From assembly GCA_028701555.1 (NCBI GenBank), contig JAQVQN010000035.1, forward strand, positions 1 through 11,173: DNA of 11,173 nt. The letters run 5' to 3'. This DNA is from Kiritimatiellia bacterium. GTDB lineage: Bacteria > Verrucomicrobiota > Kiritimatiellia > RFP12 > UBA1067. Within the stretch, counting starts at the first letter, position 1. Each line of letters opens with the position of its first letter. The notes beneath the pieces were generated by a model, which had not been told where the DNA came from, did no database searches, and saw only the letters and a program-made list of their open reading frames with translations. The translations under genes were made by a program, and so were the position numbers. Shown in pieces: positions 1 to 7,301 of this stretch.

Positions 1-1197
1 ACAATGGCAAAGACGCAGATCCATCAGATAATCCATGCCGCCGTGGCCACCCGCATTTTTTGCCGCATCACCGCGATTAACCCAAAGCGGATGTGTGTGG
101 CGGGCTTTCAGTTCCGTCAATTCGGCATCGCTCATCCATTGGTGCGCTTTTGGTTCGAGTGCAACCCGCAGCGGATAATCAGCCAAGATGCCCTTGGTGC
201 CTGAAATCAAATTGATCCTGCTGTAAGGTCTGGGGCTGGTAATATCATGCTGCAGCATTATCGTGCGTCCGCGGTAAGTCCGTATCACCGAGGTATTAAT
301 GTCCCCCAGCTTGTAATCCAGCCGGCCTTTTGGGGTTTTCCCGCCAGCCTTCTCCGCAGCTAGGCTCAGGCCGAACTGTGCGCTGCTGACAGACGTTAAG
401 TAATCTAACCTGTCACCGCGGTTGATGTCCATGTACTGGCAGACCGGTCCCAGCCCGTGTGTGGGATAGGGGTTGCCGGTATGTTGTTTTAGCCAGTTCA
501 ACCTCCAATGCCCCTCTTGGCCGGCAGCTTTCTCATCGTCCATCATTTTAAAGCGCAGGTCATGGATATAAGCGGCCTCGCCGTGTACCAGATCGCCCAG
601 AATTCCTTTGCGGCAGAGCATCAGCGCTAGCATCTCATTTTCGCCGTAACAGCAGTTTTCCAGCATCATGCAGTGTCGGCGGGTTTCTTCGGCGGTGTCC
701 ACCAGTTGCCAGCACTGCTCGATGGTCATGGCGGCAGGAACCTCGACTGCAACGTGTTTTCCGCACTGCATGGCATAAACCGCCATTGGAGTGTGCCAAA
801 GCCAAGGCGTGCAGATGTAAACCAGATCAACAGAGTCGGAATCGCAAAGCCTGCGCCACTCGTCAGGCGGGCCAAAATAAGTTGCGGGCGCGGTTCGGCC
901 TGCATCTGACAGCCATTTCGCCTGTTTAGCGACGTACTCTTCTTGCAGGTCACAAAGCGCCGCAACAACAACACCGGGTATGATAGCAAGCCGATGGACA
1001 GCCTCTTCGCCACGCTGACCGACTCCGATGATTCCAACGCGCACCCGCTCGAGCGGATCGGCTTTGAATCCGGCCATGCTGCGGCTGCGCCTGTGTTGCA
1101 GTCCCTCGAAAGAGGCGCACCCCGTATATGTGCACAGGCCTGCCGCCCCTCCTGCCAACATCGCGCCTTCAAGAAAATGCCTGCGAGTGGTCATCAT
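1..1197 (-). CDS. GH109-like exported NAD-dependent glycosidase (Gfo/Idh/MocA fold), C-terminus cut by window edge
   Basis: The frame stays open from the ATG at 1197 to the window edge (399 codons seen), so the gene is partial at its 3' end. The N-terminus (MMTTRRHFLEGAMLAGGAAG) is a twin-arginine signal. A Cys at residue 27 after Thr-Gly might be a lipidation site, but the lipobox is imperfect. A Rossmann NAD-binding motif, GVGQRG, lies at about 58-63. Then come GKHVAVEVPAA (about 146-156), LENCCYG (about 179-185), GNPYPTHGLGPV (about 241-252), INRGDR (about 258-263) and, near the edge, a GGHGGMDY motif. This set is the signature of glycoside hydrolase family 109, whose characterised members are alpha-N-acetylgalactosaminidases using tightly bound NAD in a redox-elimination mechanism. 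The substrate here is inferred, since the family also has uncharacterised members. The start is fixed by an AAGGAGA ribosome site 9 bases upstream. A plain Gfo/Idh/MocA oxidoreductase is the alternative, but the YPTHGLGPV motif argues against it. Confidence 0.88.
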   Translation of the reverse strand, partial: MMTTRRHFLEGAMLAGGAAGLCTYTGCASFEGLQHRRSRSMAGFKADPLERVRVGIIGVGQRGEEAVHRLAIIPGVVVAALCDLQEEYVAKQAKWLSDAGRTAPATYFGPPDEWRRLCDSDSVDLVYICTPWLWHTPMAVYAMQCGKHVAVEVPAAMTIEQCWQLVDTAEETRRHCMMLENCCYGENEMLALMLCRKGILGDLVHGEAAYIHDLRFKMMDDEKAAGQEGHWRLNWLKQHTGNPYPTHGLGPVCQYMDINRGDRLDYLTSVSSAQFGLSLAAEKAGGKTPKGRLDYKLGDINTSVIRTYRGRTIMLQHDITSPRPYSRINLISGTKGILADYPLRVALEPKAHQWMSDAELTELKARHTHPLWVNRGDAAKNAGGHGGMDYLMDLRLCHC

Positions 1198-1215
1198 TAG
1201 CCAGGTCTCCTTTAC

Positions 1216-1263
1216 ACTGATTTTAATCTGTTGAAGCTACAACGTAATACGATTAAAATCAGT
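1216..1263. promoter_or_regulatory. Perfect 13-bp inverted repeat in the GH109 gene leader; possible operator or leader hairpin
   Basis: ACTGATTTTAATC (1216-1228) and its exact reverse complement GATTAAAATCAGT (1251-1263) flank a 22-base spacer. The spacer centre, TTGAAGCTACAA, is itself an imperfect palindrome. The repeat ends just upstream of the ribosome site of the minus-strand GH109 gene. It could be bound by a dimeric repressor, since the proposed start of transcription falls at its outer edge, or it could fold as a hairpin in the 5' leader. The sequence cannot distinguish these. It lacks a downstream U-run, so an intrinsic terminator is unlikely. Confidence 0.5.
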
Positions 1264-1269
1264 AGAAAT

Positions 1270-1278
1270 ATTATCACA
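1270..1278 (-). promoter_or_regulatory. Possible extended -10 promoter element for the GH109 gene
   Basis: Read on the minus strand this is TGT followed by GATAAT, a 5-of-6 match to TATAAT with the TG of an extended -10 element. Extended -10 promoters tolerate a poor -35 box, and none is obvious here. Transcription would start near 1263, at the outer edge of the inverted repeat, leaving a leader of about 65 bases. This is inference from motif match and position only. Confidence 0.35.
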
Positions 1279-1316
1279 TTTAGGAACTGATTGGCTATTG
1301 ATATGTGACCGCGAAA

Positions 1317-1392
1317 TGGTTGGACCAGTGGGATTCGAACCCACGACCCCAACATTAAAAGTGTCGTGCTCTACCAACTGAGCTATGGTCCA
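1317..1392 (-). tRNA. tRNA-Lys(UUU)
   Basis: The minus strand folds as a complete 76-base cloverleaf: acceptor TGGACCA/TGGTCCA, D-stem GCTC/GAGC with AGTTGGTA loop, anticodon stem CGACA/TGTTG closing loop CTTTTAA, and T-stem GTGGG/CCCAC around TTCGAAT. It ends in discriminator A and an encoded CCA. The anticodon TTT reads the lysine codons AAA and AAG. The gene lies between valS and the GH109 gene, all on the minus strand. A 7-bp inverted repeat (TGACCGC/GCGGTCA) flanks the gene outside the mature ends. Confidence 0.97.
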
Positions 1393-1413
1393 ATGCGGTC
1401 AAAATTTCGGGTC

Positions 1414-1442
1414 AGTTAAACAAATAATGTGCTCGGTGTCAA
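1414..1442 (-). promoter_or_regulatory. Putative promoter of tRNA-Lys
   Basis: On the minus strand a perfect -35 box, TTGACA (1442-1437), is followed after 17 bases by TTAACT (1419-1414), a weak 3-of-6 match to the -10 consensus. Transcription would start near 1407, about 15 bases before the mature 5' end of the tRNA, which is a usual leader length. The exact -35 match and position support it; the poor -10 lowers confidence. The tRNA could instead be processed from valS read-through. Confidence 0.45.
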
Positions 1443-1465
1443 TTACATGGTGCGATTGACATGCA

Positions 1466-1483
1466 GGGTTTTCGAAAAATCCC
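1466..1483. other. Short AT-rich stem-loop between valS and tRNA-Lys
   Basis: GGG and CCC bracket the palindrome TTTTCGAAAA, with a two-base bulge on one side. On the plus strand it is followed by GTTGTTTTTT, which looks terminator-like. However, no plus-strand gene precedes it, and valS is transcribed the other way, where no U-run follows. It may contribute weakly to ending valS transcription; this is not established. Confidence 0.22.
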
Positions 1484-1542
1484 GTTGTTTTTTAGTTCGG
1501 TGGTTTCTGCACCTCCGTAAGAAACAAACAACCTGCTGTTAA

Positions 1543-4230
1543 TTATCCGGCTCTGAAGGTGGAGTAGAGTGTCTGTAAACGTTCGATGGTTGCGGTCAGC
1601 TCTTGTTGTTTCTCACGCTGTTGTGCGACCACGGCGGCAGGCGCTTTGTCGACAAAGCCTGCATTGGACAGCTTGGCCTCGACACTCTTAAGAAACCCTA
1701 TCGTCTTGTCCAGTTCGGCCTTGACCCGCGCGGCTTCGGTTTTGACATCCACCAGCCCTTCTAGCGGCAGGCATACGGTGCCGAGTTTGCAGAGGGTGCC
1801 GGGCATAGCCTGCTTGTCGCTGCAGTTGGTTCCGGTCACAATCACGATCTCTTCCGAGCGCAACTGCTGTTTTAACGTTTCGAGGTCGGCTTGCAACCGT
1901 TCGGCAGCAGCCACGTCAACGGACTGGATCACATATTTGACAAACAATGACGGCGCGATGTTGTAGTCGGAACGCAGGGCGCGGCCGGCTGTGACTAACT
2001 CGCGTTTGGCGTCGACATAGGCCGTGACTTCCGGGCTAAGTCCCCAAGTCGCGGCTTCAGTCGTGCTGAAAGGTTGGGGCCACAACACACGCATGATGGT
2101 CTCATCACTGGTTCCGTACCCCATCTGGTGCCACAGTTCTTCGGTCAGGAACGGCATGTAAGGGTGCAGCAGCTTTAAGGCTTTGGCGAAGACTCCGGTC
2201 ATCAGCGCCAGCATTTGGCGACGACGGGCCTCGTCCGTGCCGTAGAGATCTTGTTTGGCGTACTCCAGGTGCCAGTCGCAGAAGTCGGTCCAAATGAAAT
2301 CGTAGATCGCCAGCGCACCGTCCTGCAGGCGAAATTTTTCAAGATGTTCGGTGACTGTTTTGATCACTGCGTCGCAGCGGGCCAGCAGGTGGCGGTCGTC
2401 GTCGCGCAGGAGGGCCGCGTCCAGTTCAGGGGTGTCGTTTGCCAGCGCGTGCCAGTCAACGCCCTCAAGCTTCTCCATGTGCATCTTCATGAAACGCGCG
2501 GCATTCCAAACTTTGGTGGCGAAGTTACGTCCGATCTCGAATTTTTCCATGTTGACATAGACGTCCATGCCGGTGGAGGTGATCAGCATCAGGCTAAAGC
2601 GCAGAGAGTCGGCGCTGTATTTAGCGATGATGTCGAGAGGGTCGATGGAGTTGCCCAGGCTCTTGCTCATCTTGCGGCCTTTGTCGTCACGCACCGTGCC
2701 ATGGATGTAGACATTGCGGAAGGGCACGTCGTCCATGAACTTGCAACCGGCCATGATCATGCGCGCGACCCAGAAAAAGATGATCTCCGGCGCGGTGGCG
2801 AGGTCATGCGTGGGATAATAAAAGCGTAGATCAGGGTTTTCCTTGGGCCAGCCGAAAGTACTGAAGGGCCAGAGCCATGATGAGAACCAAGTGTCTAGCA
2901 CATCCTCGTCCTGGACGAAATCCGTCTTGCCGCAACTCGGGCATTTCTCCGGATTGGTTTTTGCGGCCCACTCGCGAGCGCAGGCATTGCAGGTGTATAC
3001 CGGAATGCGGTGGCCCCACCATATCTGGCGTGAGATACACCAGTCGCGGATATTTTCCATCCACTCGAAGTAAGTCTTTTCCCAGCGTTGCGGCGTGAAA
3101 CAGACCTTGCCGGAACGCACTGCCTCAATAGCTGGCGCAGCCAAGGGTTTCATGCGCACGAACCACTGTTTAGAGAGGCGCGGCTCGACCACGGTGTCGC
3201 AGCGGTAGCAGTGACCAACGGCATGCTGGTGGGGCTCGATCTTGACCATAAAACCGGCGGAAACCAGGTCTTCCACTACCTGTTTGCGGCATTCAAAACG
3301 GTCTAGCCCAACATATTTGCCAGCCAGTTCGTTCATGGTGCCGTCGCCGTTCATGACATCCATGACCGGCAAATTGTGACGCTGTCCGACCCAAAAGTCA
3401 TTGGGGTCGTGGGCTGGTGTGATTTTGACCACGCCCGTTCCGAACTCGCGGTCGACATAATCGTCCGCCACCACGGGGATATCGCGGTTCATGAGTGGCA
3501 GCATCACGGTTTTGCCGATCAGCGACTGGTAACGCTCGTCCGCCGGGTTGACCGCCACGGCAGTGTCGCCCAGCATTGTTTCGGGGCGGGTTGTGGCCAG
3601 CACCAACTCGCCGCCGCCAGTGACAGGATAGCGGATATGCCAGAGGTGTCCGGCGGTTTCCTGATGTTCGCTCTCCTCGTCGGAAAGGGCGGTGTGGCAG
3701 CGCGGACACCAGTTGACGATGTAGTTGCCACGGTAGATCAGGCCCTCGTCGTAGAGGCGGCAGAAGACTTCTGACACGGACTCGCTCAGTCCTTCATCCA
3801 TGGTGAAGCGCTCGCGCGACCAGTCGCAGCTCGCGCCGAGTTTGCGGAGTTGGCGCACGATCGTGCCGCCGTATTCTTTGCGCCATTCCCAGACTCGCTC
3901 CAAGAATTTTTCTCGCCCTATGTCGCGGCGATGCATGCCCTCTTTGCGCAGGGCCTTCTCAACGACGTTCTGAGTGGCTATGCCGGCGTGGTCTGTGCCC
4001 GGCATCCAGACCGTGTTGCGTCCCTGCATGCGGCGCCAGCGCACCAGCACATCTTGGATGGTGTTGTTAAGAGCGTGGCCCATGTGCAGGATGCCGGTCA
4101 CATTTGGCGGAGGGATCACGACGCTGTAAGGTTCGCCGCCGTTTGCGGGTTCATCATGGAAATGACCATTTTGCTCCCACCATTGATACCACTTGTTTTC
4201 TATAGTCTGGGGATCGTAATGCTTGTCCAT
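1543..4230 (-). CDS. valS: Valyl-tRNA synthetase
   Basis: Class I aminoacyl-tRNA synthetase, 895 residues and complete, charging tRNA-Val in the cytoplasm. The HIGH-type motif is PPNVTGILHMGH (about 41-52) and KMSKS is at 520-524, inside DDKGRKMSKSLGNSIDP. Residues about 190-335 form the CP1 editing domain, with ATTRPETMLGD and TPAHDPNDF, which hydrolyses mischarged Thr-tRNA. Four CxxC knuckles, at 175/178, 341/344, 414/417 and 430/433, match the two zinc sites known in some bacterial ValRS. The anticodon-binding helical domain follows. The last 65 or so residues are Lys/Glu/Gln-rich and should form the ValRS C-terminal coiled coil. Start: the N-terminus, DPQTIENKWYQWW, is family-typical; only a weak GAG ribosome site lies 5 bases upstream. 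It is divergent from recJ. No T-box leader was recognised upstream. Confidence 0.98.
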   Translation of the reverse strand: MDKHYDPQTIENKWYQWWEQNGHFHDEPANGGEPYSVVIPPPNVTGILHMGHALNNTIQDVLVRWRRMQGRNTVWMPGTDHAGIATQNVVEKALRKEGMHRRDIGREKFLERVWEWRKEYGGTIVRQLRKLGASCDWSRERFTMDEGLSESVSEVFCRLYDEGLIYRGNYIVNWCPRCHTALSDEESEHQETAGHLWHIRYPVTGGGELVLATTRPETMLGDTAVAVNPADERYQSLIGKTVMLPLMNRDIPVVADDYVDREFGTGVVKITPAHDPNDFWVGQRHNLPVMDVMNGDGTMNELAGKYVGLDRFECRKQVVEDLVSAGFMVKIEPHQHAVGHCYRCDTVVEPRLSKQWFVRMKPLAAPAIEAVRSGKVCFTPQRWEKTYFEWMENIRDWCISRQIWWGHRIPVYTCNACAREWAAKTNPEKCPSCGKTDFVQDEDVLDTWFSSWLWPFSTFGWPKENPDLRFYYPTHDLATAPEIIFFWVARMIMAGCKFMDDVPFRNVYIHGTVRDDKGRKMSKSLGNSIDPLDIIAKYSADSLRFSLMLITSTGMDVYVNMEKFEIGRNFATKVWNAARFMKMHMEKLEGVDWHALANDTPELDAALLRDDDRHLLARCDAVIKTVTEHLEKFRLQDGALAIYDFIWTDFCDWHLEYAKQDLYGTDEARRRQMLALMTGVFAKALKLLHPYMPFLTEELWHQMGYGTSDETIMRVLWPQPFSTTEAATWGLSPEVTAYVDAKRELVTAGRALRSDYNIAPSLFVKYVIQSVDVAAAERLQADLETLKQQLRSEEIVIVTGTNCSDKQAMPGTLCKLGTVCLPLEGLVDVKTEAARVKAELDKTIGFLKSVEAKLSNAGFVDKAPAAVVAQQREKQQELTATIERLQTLYSTFRAG

Positions 4231-4504
4231 AAAGTCTCGATCTTTTTAAGATAAACCAAAGCAGGCTGTGTCGCCCGCAACTCAAGTTAATCGCCCGCCG
4301 TTTTTTGTCGTTGTTCTTGACCTTTACGGCACTAAGATGCCGGATAAAAAGTGTTATTTAATCAAAAAAAAGCCTCGCTGACAAACAAGGGCAGCACCTA
4401 GCAGCAAAAGGGAGCAAAATAAACTAAGTTGATACGCATCCGTTCTGCGGAAGAATTATCCTTTTTCGCTTGCAACCTGAGGTATTGGCGAGATAATAAG
4501 CAAA
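4231..4504. promoter_or_regulatory. Divergent intergenic region between valS and recJ
   Basis: This 274-base, AT-richer stretch must hold the promoters of both genes. For recJ, TTGATA (4429-4434) followed after 16 bases by AAGAAT (4451-4456) is the best candidate I see, with start of transcription near 4463. For valS no pair of boxes stands out. A small perfect stem-loop, CGGCA/TGCCG with a six-base loop, lies at 4327-4342, and a run of eight A lies near 4364-4371. Neither forms a convincing terminator for a known gene. No small ORF with a ribosome site was found. Confidence 0.35.
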
Positions 4505-6280
4505 ATGTTTCCTAAGTTCGATTGGTTGGATAGCGAGGCTGACGAGAAAAAGGCGTGGGATCTGGCGGCGGTCTTGAAGGTGCCGCCGCCGATCGCTCGG
4601 CTGCTTGTCGCGCGGGGTGTTGGGGAGCCCGATACTGCGGCGGCCTTCCTTTCGCCTGACCTTAAAACCCATATTACAGAGCCATTGGCTTTCCCTGGGG
4701 TGCGCGATGCTGTGGATCGGTTATGGTCGGCCATCCGCAGCAAGCGCGACATTCTAGTTTTCGGCGACTTTGATGCTGACGGCGTGGCGGCTGCGGCCAT
4801 AATTTCGATCGCGTTACGACGCATGGGAGGCCAGGTTGAGGTGTTTCTGCCGGTGCGCGACATAGAGGGTTACGGCTTGAGTTTCGCGGCCATTGAGCGT
4901 TGCTTCGCAGAACGCGGGCGTGCGCCGTCACTGCTCCTTACAGTTGATTGCGGCGTCAGTTCCGTGGCCGAGGTCGCGCACCTTAAACAGCTTGGCGTGG
5001 AGGTGATAATTTCCGACCATCACGAACCTGGAGCGGAACTGCCCCGCGCTGATGTCATAGTCAATCCTAGGCTGGGCGCGTCACCGGGGGCTGAAGAACT
5101 ATGCGGGGCAGGCGTGGCATTCAAGATCTCCCACGCGCTGGTCGAGGCCGGGCGGCGCAACGGTTGGTATTCTGGGGCGGCATTGGGAGGCGAGCTTTTG
5201 GTGCCGGCCGGGCTAGCTACGGTGGCCGATGTCGTTCCGCTGACTGGCGAGAATCGTGTTTTGGTGTGGAGCGCGATAAAACACTGGAGTCGGTTTGCCG
5301 GTCTAGGTTTGAGGGCTTTGCTGTCACGCGCCGCGCAGACCACCGTGACCGCGCCGGATGCCTATACCTTCGGCTATATCCTAGGGCCGCGCATCAACGC
5401 CGCCGGTCGCATGGCTTCGGCCATGGCGGCTTACGAGCTATTAACCACCCGTGATAAAGACCGTGCGACTGAGCTGGCAGCGCAGCTTGAGGGGCTCAAC
5501 GGACGACGCAAAGGCATAGAGGATCGCATTCTCGTGGCGGCCTGCCGCCAGTGCGGTCTTGACAAGGCCGACGCTGCTTATGGCGATCCTGCCGTGGTGG
5601 TCGGCGGTAATGGCTCGCACGCGGGAGAGGAAGGGTGGCATCCCGGCGTCATCGGCATAGTCGCTTCGCGTCTCAGAGAGTTAACGGGGCGTCCGGCGGC
5701 GGTGGTGTCTTTCGACGCCGGTGGTTACGGGCGCGGTTCGGTTCGTGTGGGCGAGGGTTATCATGCCTTAGATGCGCTCAGTGCAGCGGGCGAGGCACTC
5801 GACCGTTTCGGAGGCCATGCCAGGGCAGCGGGGTTTGATGTCAAGCCGGGTGCTTTCGATCTTTTCAAACGGCTGTTTTACGATGCCTGTACCGCCCAGT
5901 CGGCTTCTGGCGGTCACCGGCTGGCGCTGACGGTTGACGGATGGCTGGAGACGGAAGACCTATCATACGATTTTTACCGCGAGCAGCAGCGCATGGCACC
6001 TTTTGGGCACGGAAACCCGACGCCGCGCTGGGGTGTGCGCGGGGTGGTTCTTACGGACGCCAAGCCCATGGGTAGCACGGGGGCGCACCTGCAGATGACT
6101 CTTAAGCGCAAGGGCAGACTGTTGCCGCGCGGGGTGTGGTTCCGCACCGGCTGCCCTGTTGAGAGACTGCGTGGTCATGGCGGTCTTTTCGATGTGGTGT
6201 TTGAACTGCGCGAAAACTGTTTCGGCGGTGCGGTCAATATCGAGATTAACGTGGTTGACATGGCACCGAGCAAGACCTGA
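4505..6280 (+). CDS. recJ: Single-stranded-DNA-specific 5'-3' exonuclease RecJ
   Basis: A 591-residue DHH-superfamily nuclease that degrades single-stranded DNA 5' to 3' in recombination and repair, using Mn/Mg. Visible motifs: GDFDADG (87-93) with metal-binding aspartates, TVDCG (146-150), the DHH triad (171-173), ATVADVVPL (about 238-246) and GPRINAAGRM (294-303). In the DHHA1 domain, GWHPGVIGIVASRL (377-390) and FGGHARAAGF (435-444) are present. A C-terminal OB-fold region follows after MAPFGHGNPTPRWG. All catalytic motifs are intact and the length is normal for RecJ. The usual tyrosine of the first motif (DYD) is Phe here. The ATG lacks a strong ribosome site, but the N-terminus fits the family. 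The last 35 bases overlap the tail of the opposite-strand aminomutase gene. Confidence 0.96.
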   Translation: MFPKFDWLDSEADEKKAWDLAAVLKVPPPIARLLVARGVGEPDTAAAFLSPDLKTHITEPLAFPGVRDAVDRLWSAIRSKRDILVFGDFDADGVAAAAIISIALRRMGGQVEVFLPVRDIEGYGLSFAAIERCFAERGRAPSLLLTVDCGVSSVAEVAHLKQLGVEVIISDHHEPGAELPRADVIVNPRLGASPGAEELCGAGVAFKISHALVEAGRRNGWYSGAALGGELLVPAGLATVADVVPLTGENRVLVWSAIKHWSRFAGLGLRALLSRAAQTTVTAPDAYTFGYILGPRINAAGRMASAMAAYELLTTRDKDRATELAAQLEGLNGRRKGIEDRILVAACRQCGLDKADAAYGDPAVVVGGNGSHAGEEGWHPGVIGIVASRLRELTGRPAAVVSFDAGGYGRGSVRVGEGYHALDALSAAGEALDRFGGHARAAGFDVKPGAFDLFKRLFYDACTAQSASGGHRLALTVDGWLETEDLSYDFYREQQRMAPFGHGNPTPRWGVRGVVLTDAKPMGSTGAHLQMTLKRKGRLLPRGVWFRTGCPVERLRGHGGLFDVVFELRENCFGGAVNIEINVVDMAPSKT

Positions 6281-7301
6281 AGTTTTCGTTGACAGGAACT
6301 TTACGGTCTGCGCCGGGCAAGTCCATCACGAAACGCGGCAGTGCAAGGCCGCCGAGGCGCACGGCCAGTTCACGTTCCATGCGACGGGCTTTAGCGAGCG
6401 GCACACGGAAGTGCGCTATGCCGCTGACAGGGTCGCACAAGAAAACGTAGTACGGCCTCACGCGGATACGCTGCAGTCCGGTGCATAGTTCAAAAAGCGC
6501 ATCGGTAGAGTCGTTGACGCCTTTCAGAAGCACACTTTGGTTGGAGACCGGTATGCCGCTGTCTACCAGGCGCGCGCAGGCTGCGGCGGCTTCAGCGGTG
6601 ATCTCGCGCACATGGTTGAACTGGGTGTTGACCCACACTTTGCGGGATTTGCCGAGGGCGACAGCCAGCTCGGGAGTTACGCGCATCGGCAATGTCACGG
6701 GTACGCGCGTGCCGATTCGCACCGCGTCGATTTGCGGCAGGTCGGCGAAGGCCTTGACAAGCGCTGCCACGCGCCGGTCGGAGAGCAGCAGCGGGTCGCC
6801 GCCGGAGATCAGCACTTCCCGGACTTCAGGGTGTGTGCGCACCCATTCGACTGCCGCAGCGAGCTGCGCGGGTGTGCGCACGACATCGGTGCCGCGCAGC
6901 AAATTCTTGCGTGTGCAGTGGCGGCAGGCCATGGCGCAGCGGTCATGTGCCATCACCAGTACGCGGTCGGGAAAACGGCGCTTTAGACCGTGGCAGCATG
7001 CGGCATCACACTGTTCACCGAAAGGATCCTCCGCTGTCCCTGGCTCAGCGAGCAGTTCCTGCGCCGAGGGCAAAGCCTGCAGATTTAGAGGGTCGCGCGG
7101 ATTGGCTGGATCCAGCAGCGAAAAGGCATACGGGCTGATGACAACTGGATAGCGCAGATTGACTTGTGCACGGATATCTTCAGGCACACCGAAAGTCAAA
7201 AGGCCTGTATGGCACCCGGTCATAGCGTGGCGCAATTGCCAACGCCAATCGTTCCAGGCAGCATCGGCGCGCTGAAGAAGCGTGTGTTCAGAACGCGACA
7301 T
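6246..7301 (-). CDS. KamA-family radical-SAM aminomutase (lysine 2,3-aminomutase-like)
   Basis: A 351-residue protein with the radical-SAM cluster motif CAMACRHC (C122, C126, C129) and GGDP at 167-170. The N-terminal WNDWRWQLR (16-24) is typical of KamA/EpmB proteins. In KamA, two aspartates bind the lysine side-chain amine and one lysine carries PLP. The equivalents here appear to be D290 (FLCDPVSGIAHF), D327 (VMDLPGADRK) and K334, which favours lysine over glutamate as substrate. The likely reaction is L-lysine to beta-lysine. The role could be elongation factor P modification, beta-lysine osmolyte synthesis or lysine degradation; no partner gene is here to decide. It is shorter than clostridial KamA (about 416) and close to EpmB in length. 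Extra cysteines (98, 102, 103, 344, 348) are unusual. The start is the ATG overlapping the end of the LRR gene by 14 bases; an upstream in-frame TTG at 7364 is less likely. Confidence 0.87.
   Translation of the reverse strand: MSRSEHTLLQRADAAWNDWRWQLRHAMTGCHTGLLTFGVPEDIRAQVNLRYPVVISPYAFSLLDPANPRDPLNLQALPSAQELLAEPGTAEDPFGEQCDAACCHGLKRRFPDRVLVMAHDRCAMACRHCTRKNLLRGTDVVRTPAQLAAAVEWVRTHPEVREVLISGGDPLLLSDRRVAALVKAFADLPQIDAVRIGTRVPVTLPMRVTPELAVALGKSRKVWVNTQFNHVREITAEAAAACARLVDSGIPVSNQSVLLKGVNDSTDALFELCTGLQRIRVRPYYVFLCDPVSGIAHFRVPLAKARRMERELAVRLGGLALPRFVMDLPGADRKVPVNENFRSCSVPCQPR

Noticed and set aside
726..1172. 148-codon minus-strand open frame
   Set aside because: It overlaps the GH109 gene in another frame on the same strand and is rich in Arg, Ser and Cys, as expected of a shadow frame.
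1503..1525. GTTTCT/AGAAAC stem-loop just after valS as a terminator
   Set aside because: The stem is only six AT-rich pairs with an 11-base loop, and no U-run follows on the minus strand.
2215..2829. 204-codon plus-strand open frame opposite valS
   Set aside because: It is a shadow of the valS coding strand in a GC-rich gene, with no ribosome site or family resemblance.
4355..4420. Terminator or attenuator upstream of valS (run of eight U on the minus strand)
   Set aside because: The preceding bases form only a weak, broken stem, and no transcript is known to enter from that side.
6481..7152. 223-codon plus-strand open frame opposite the aminomutase gene
   Set aside because: Its Ser/Arg-rich composition and antisense placement against a well-conserved radical-SAM gene mark it as an artefact.
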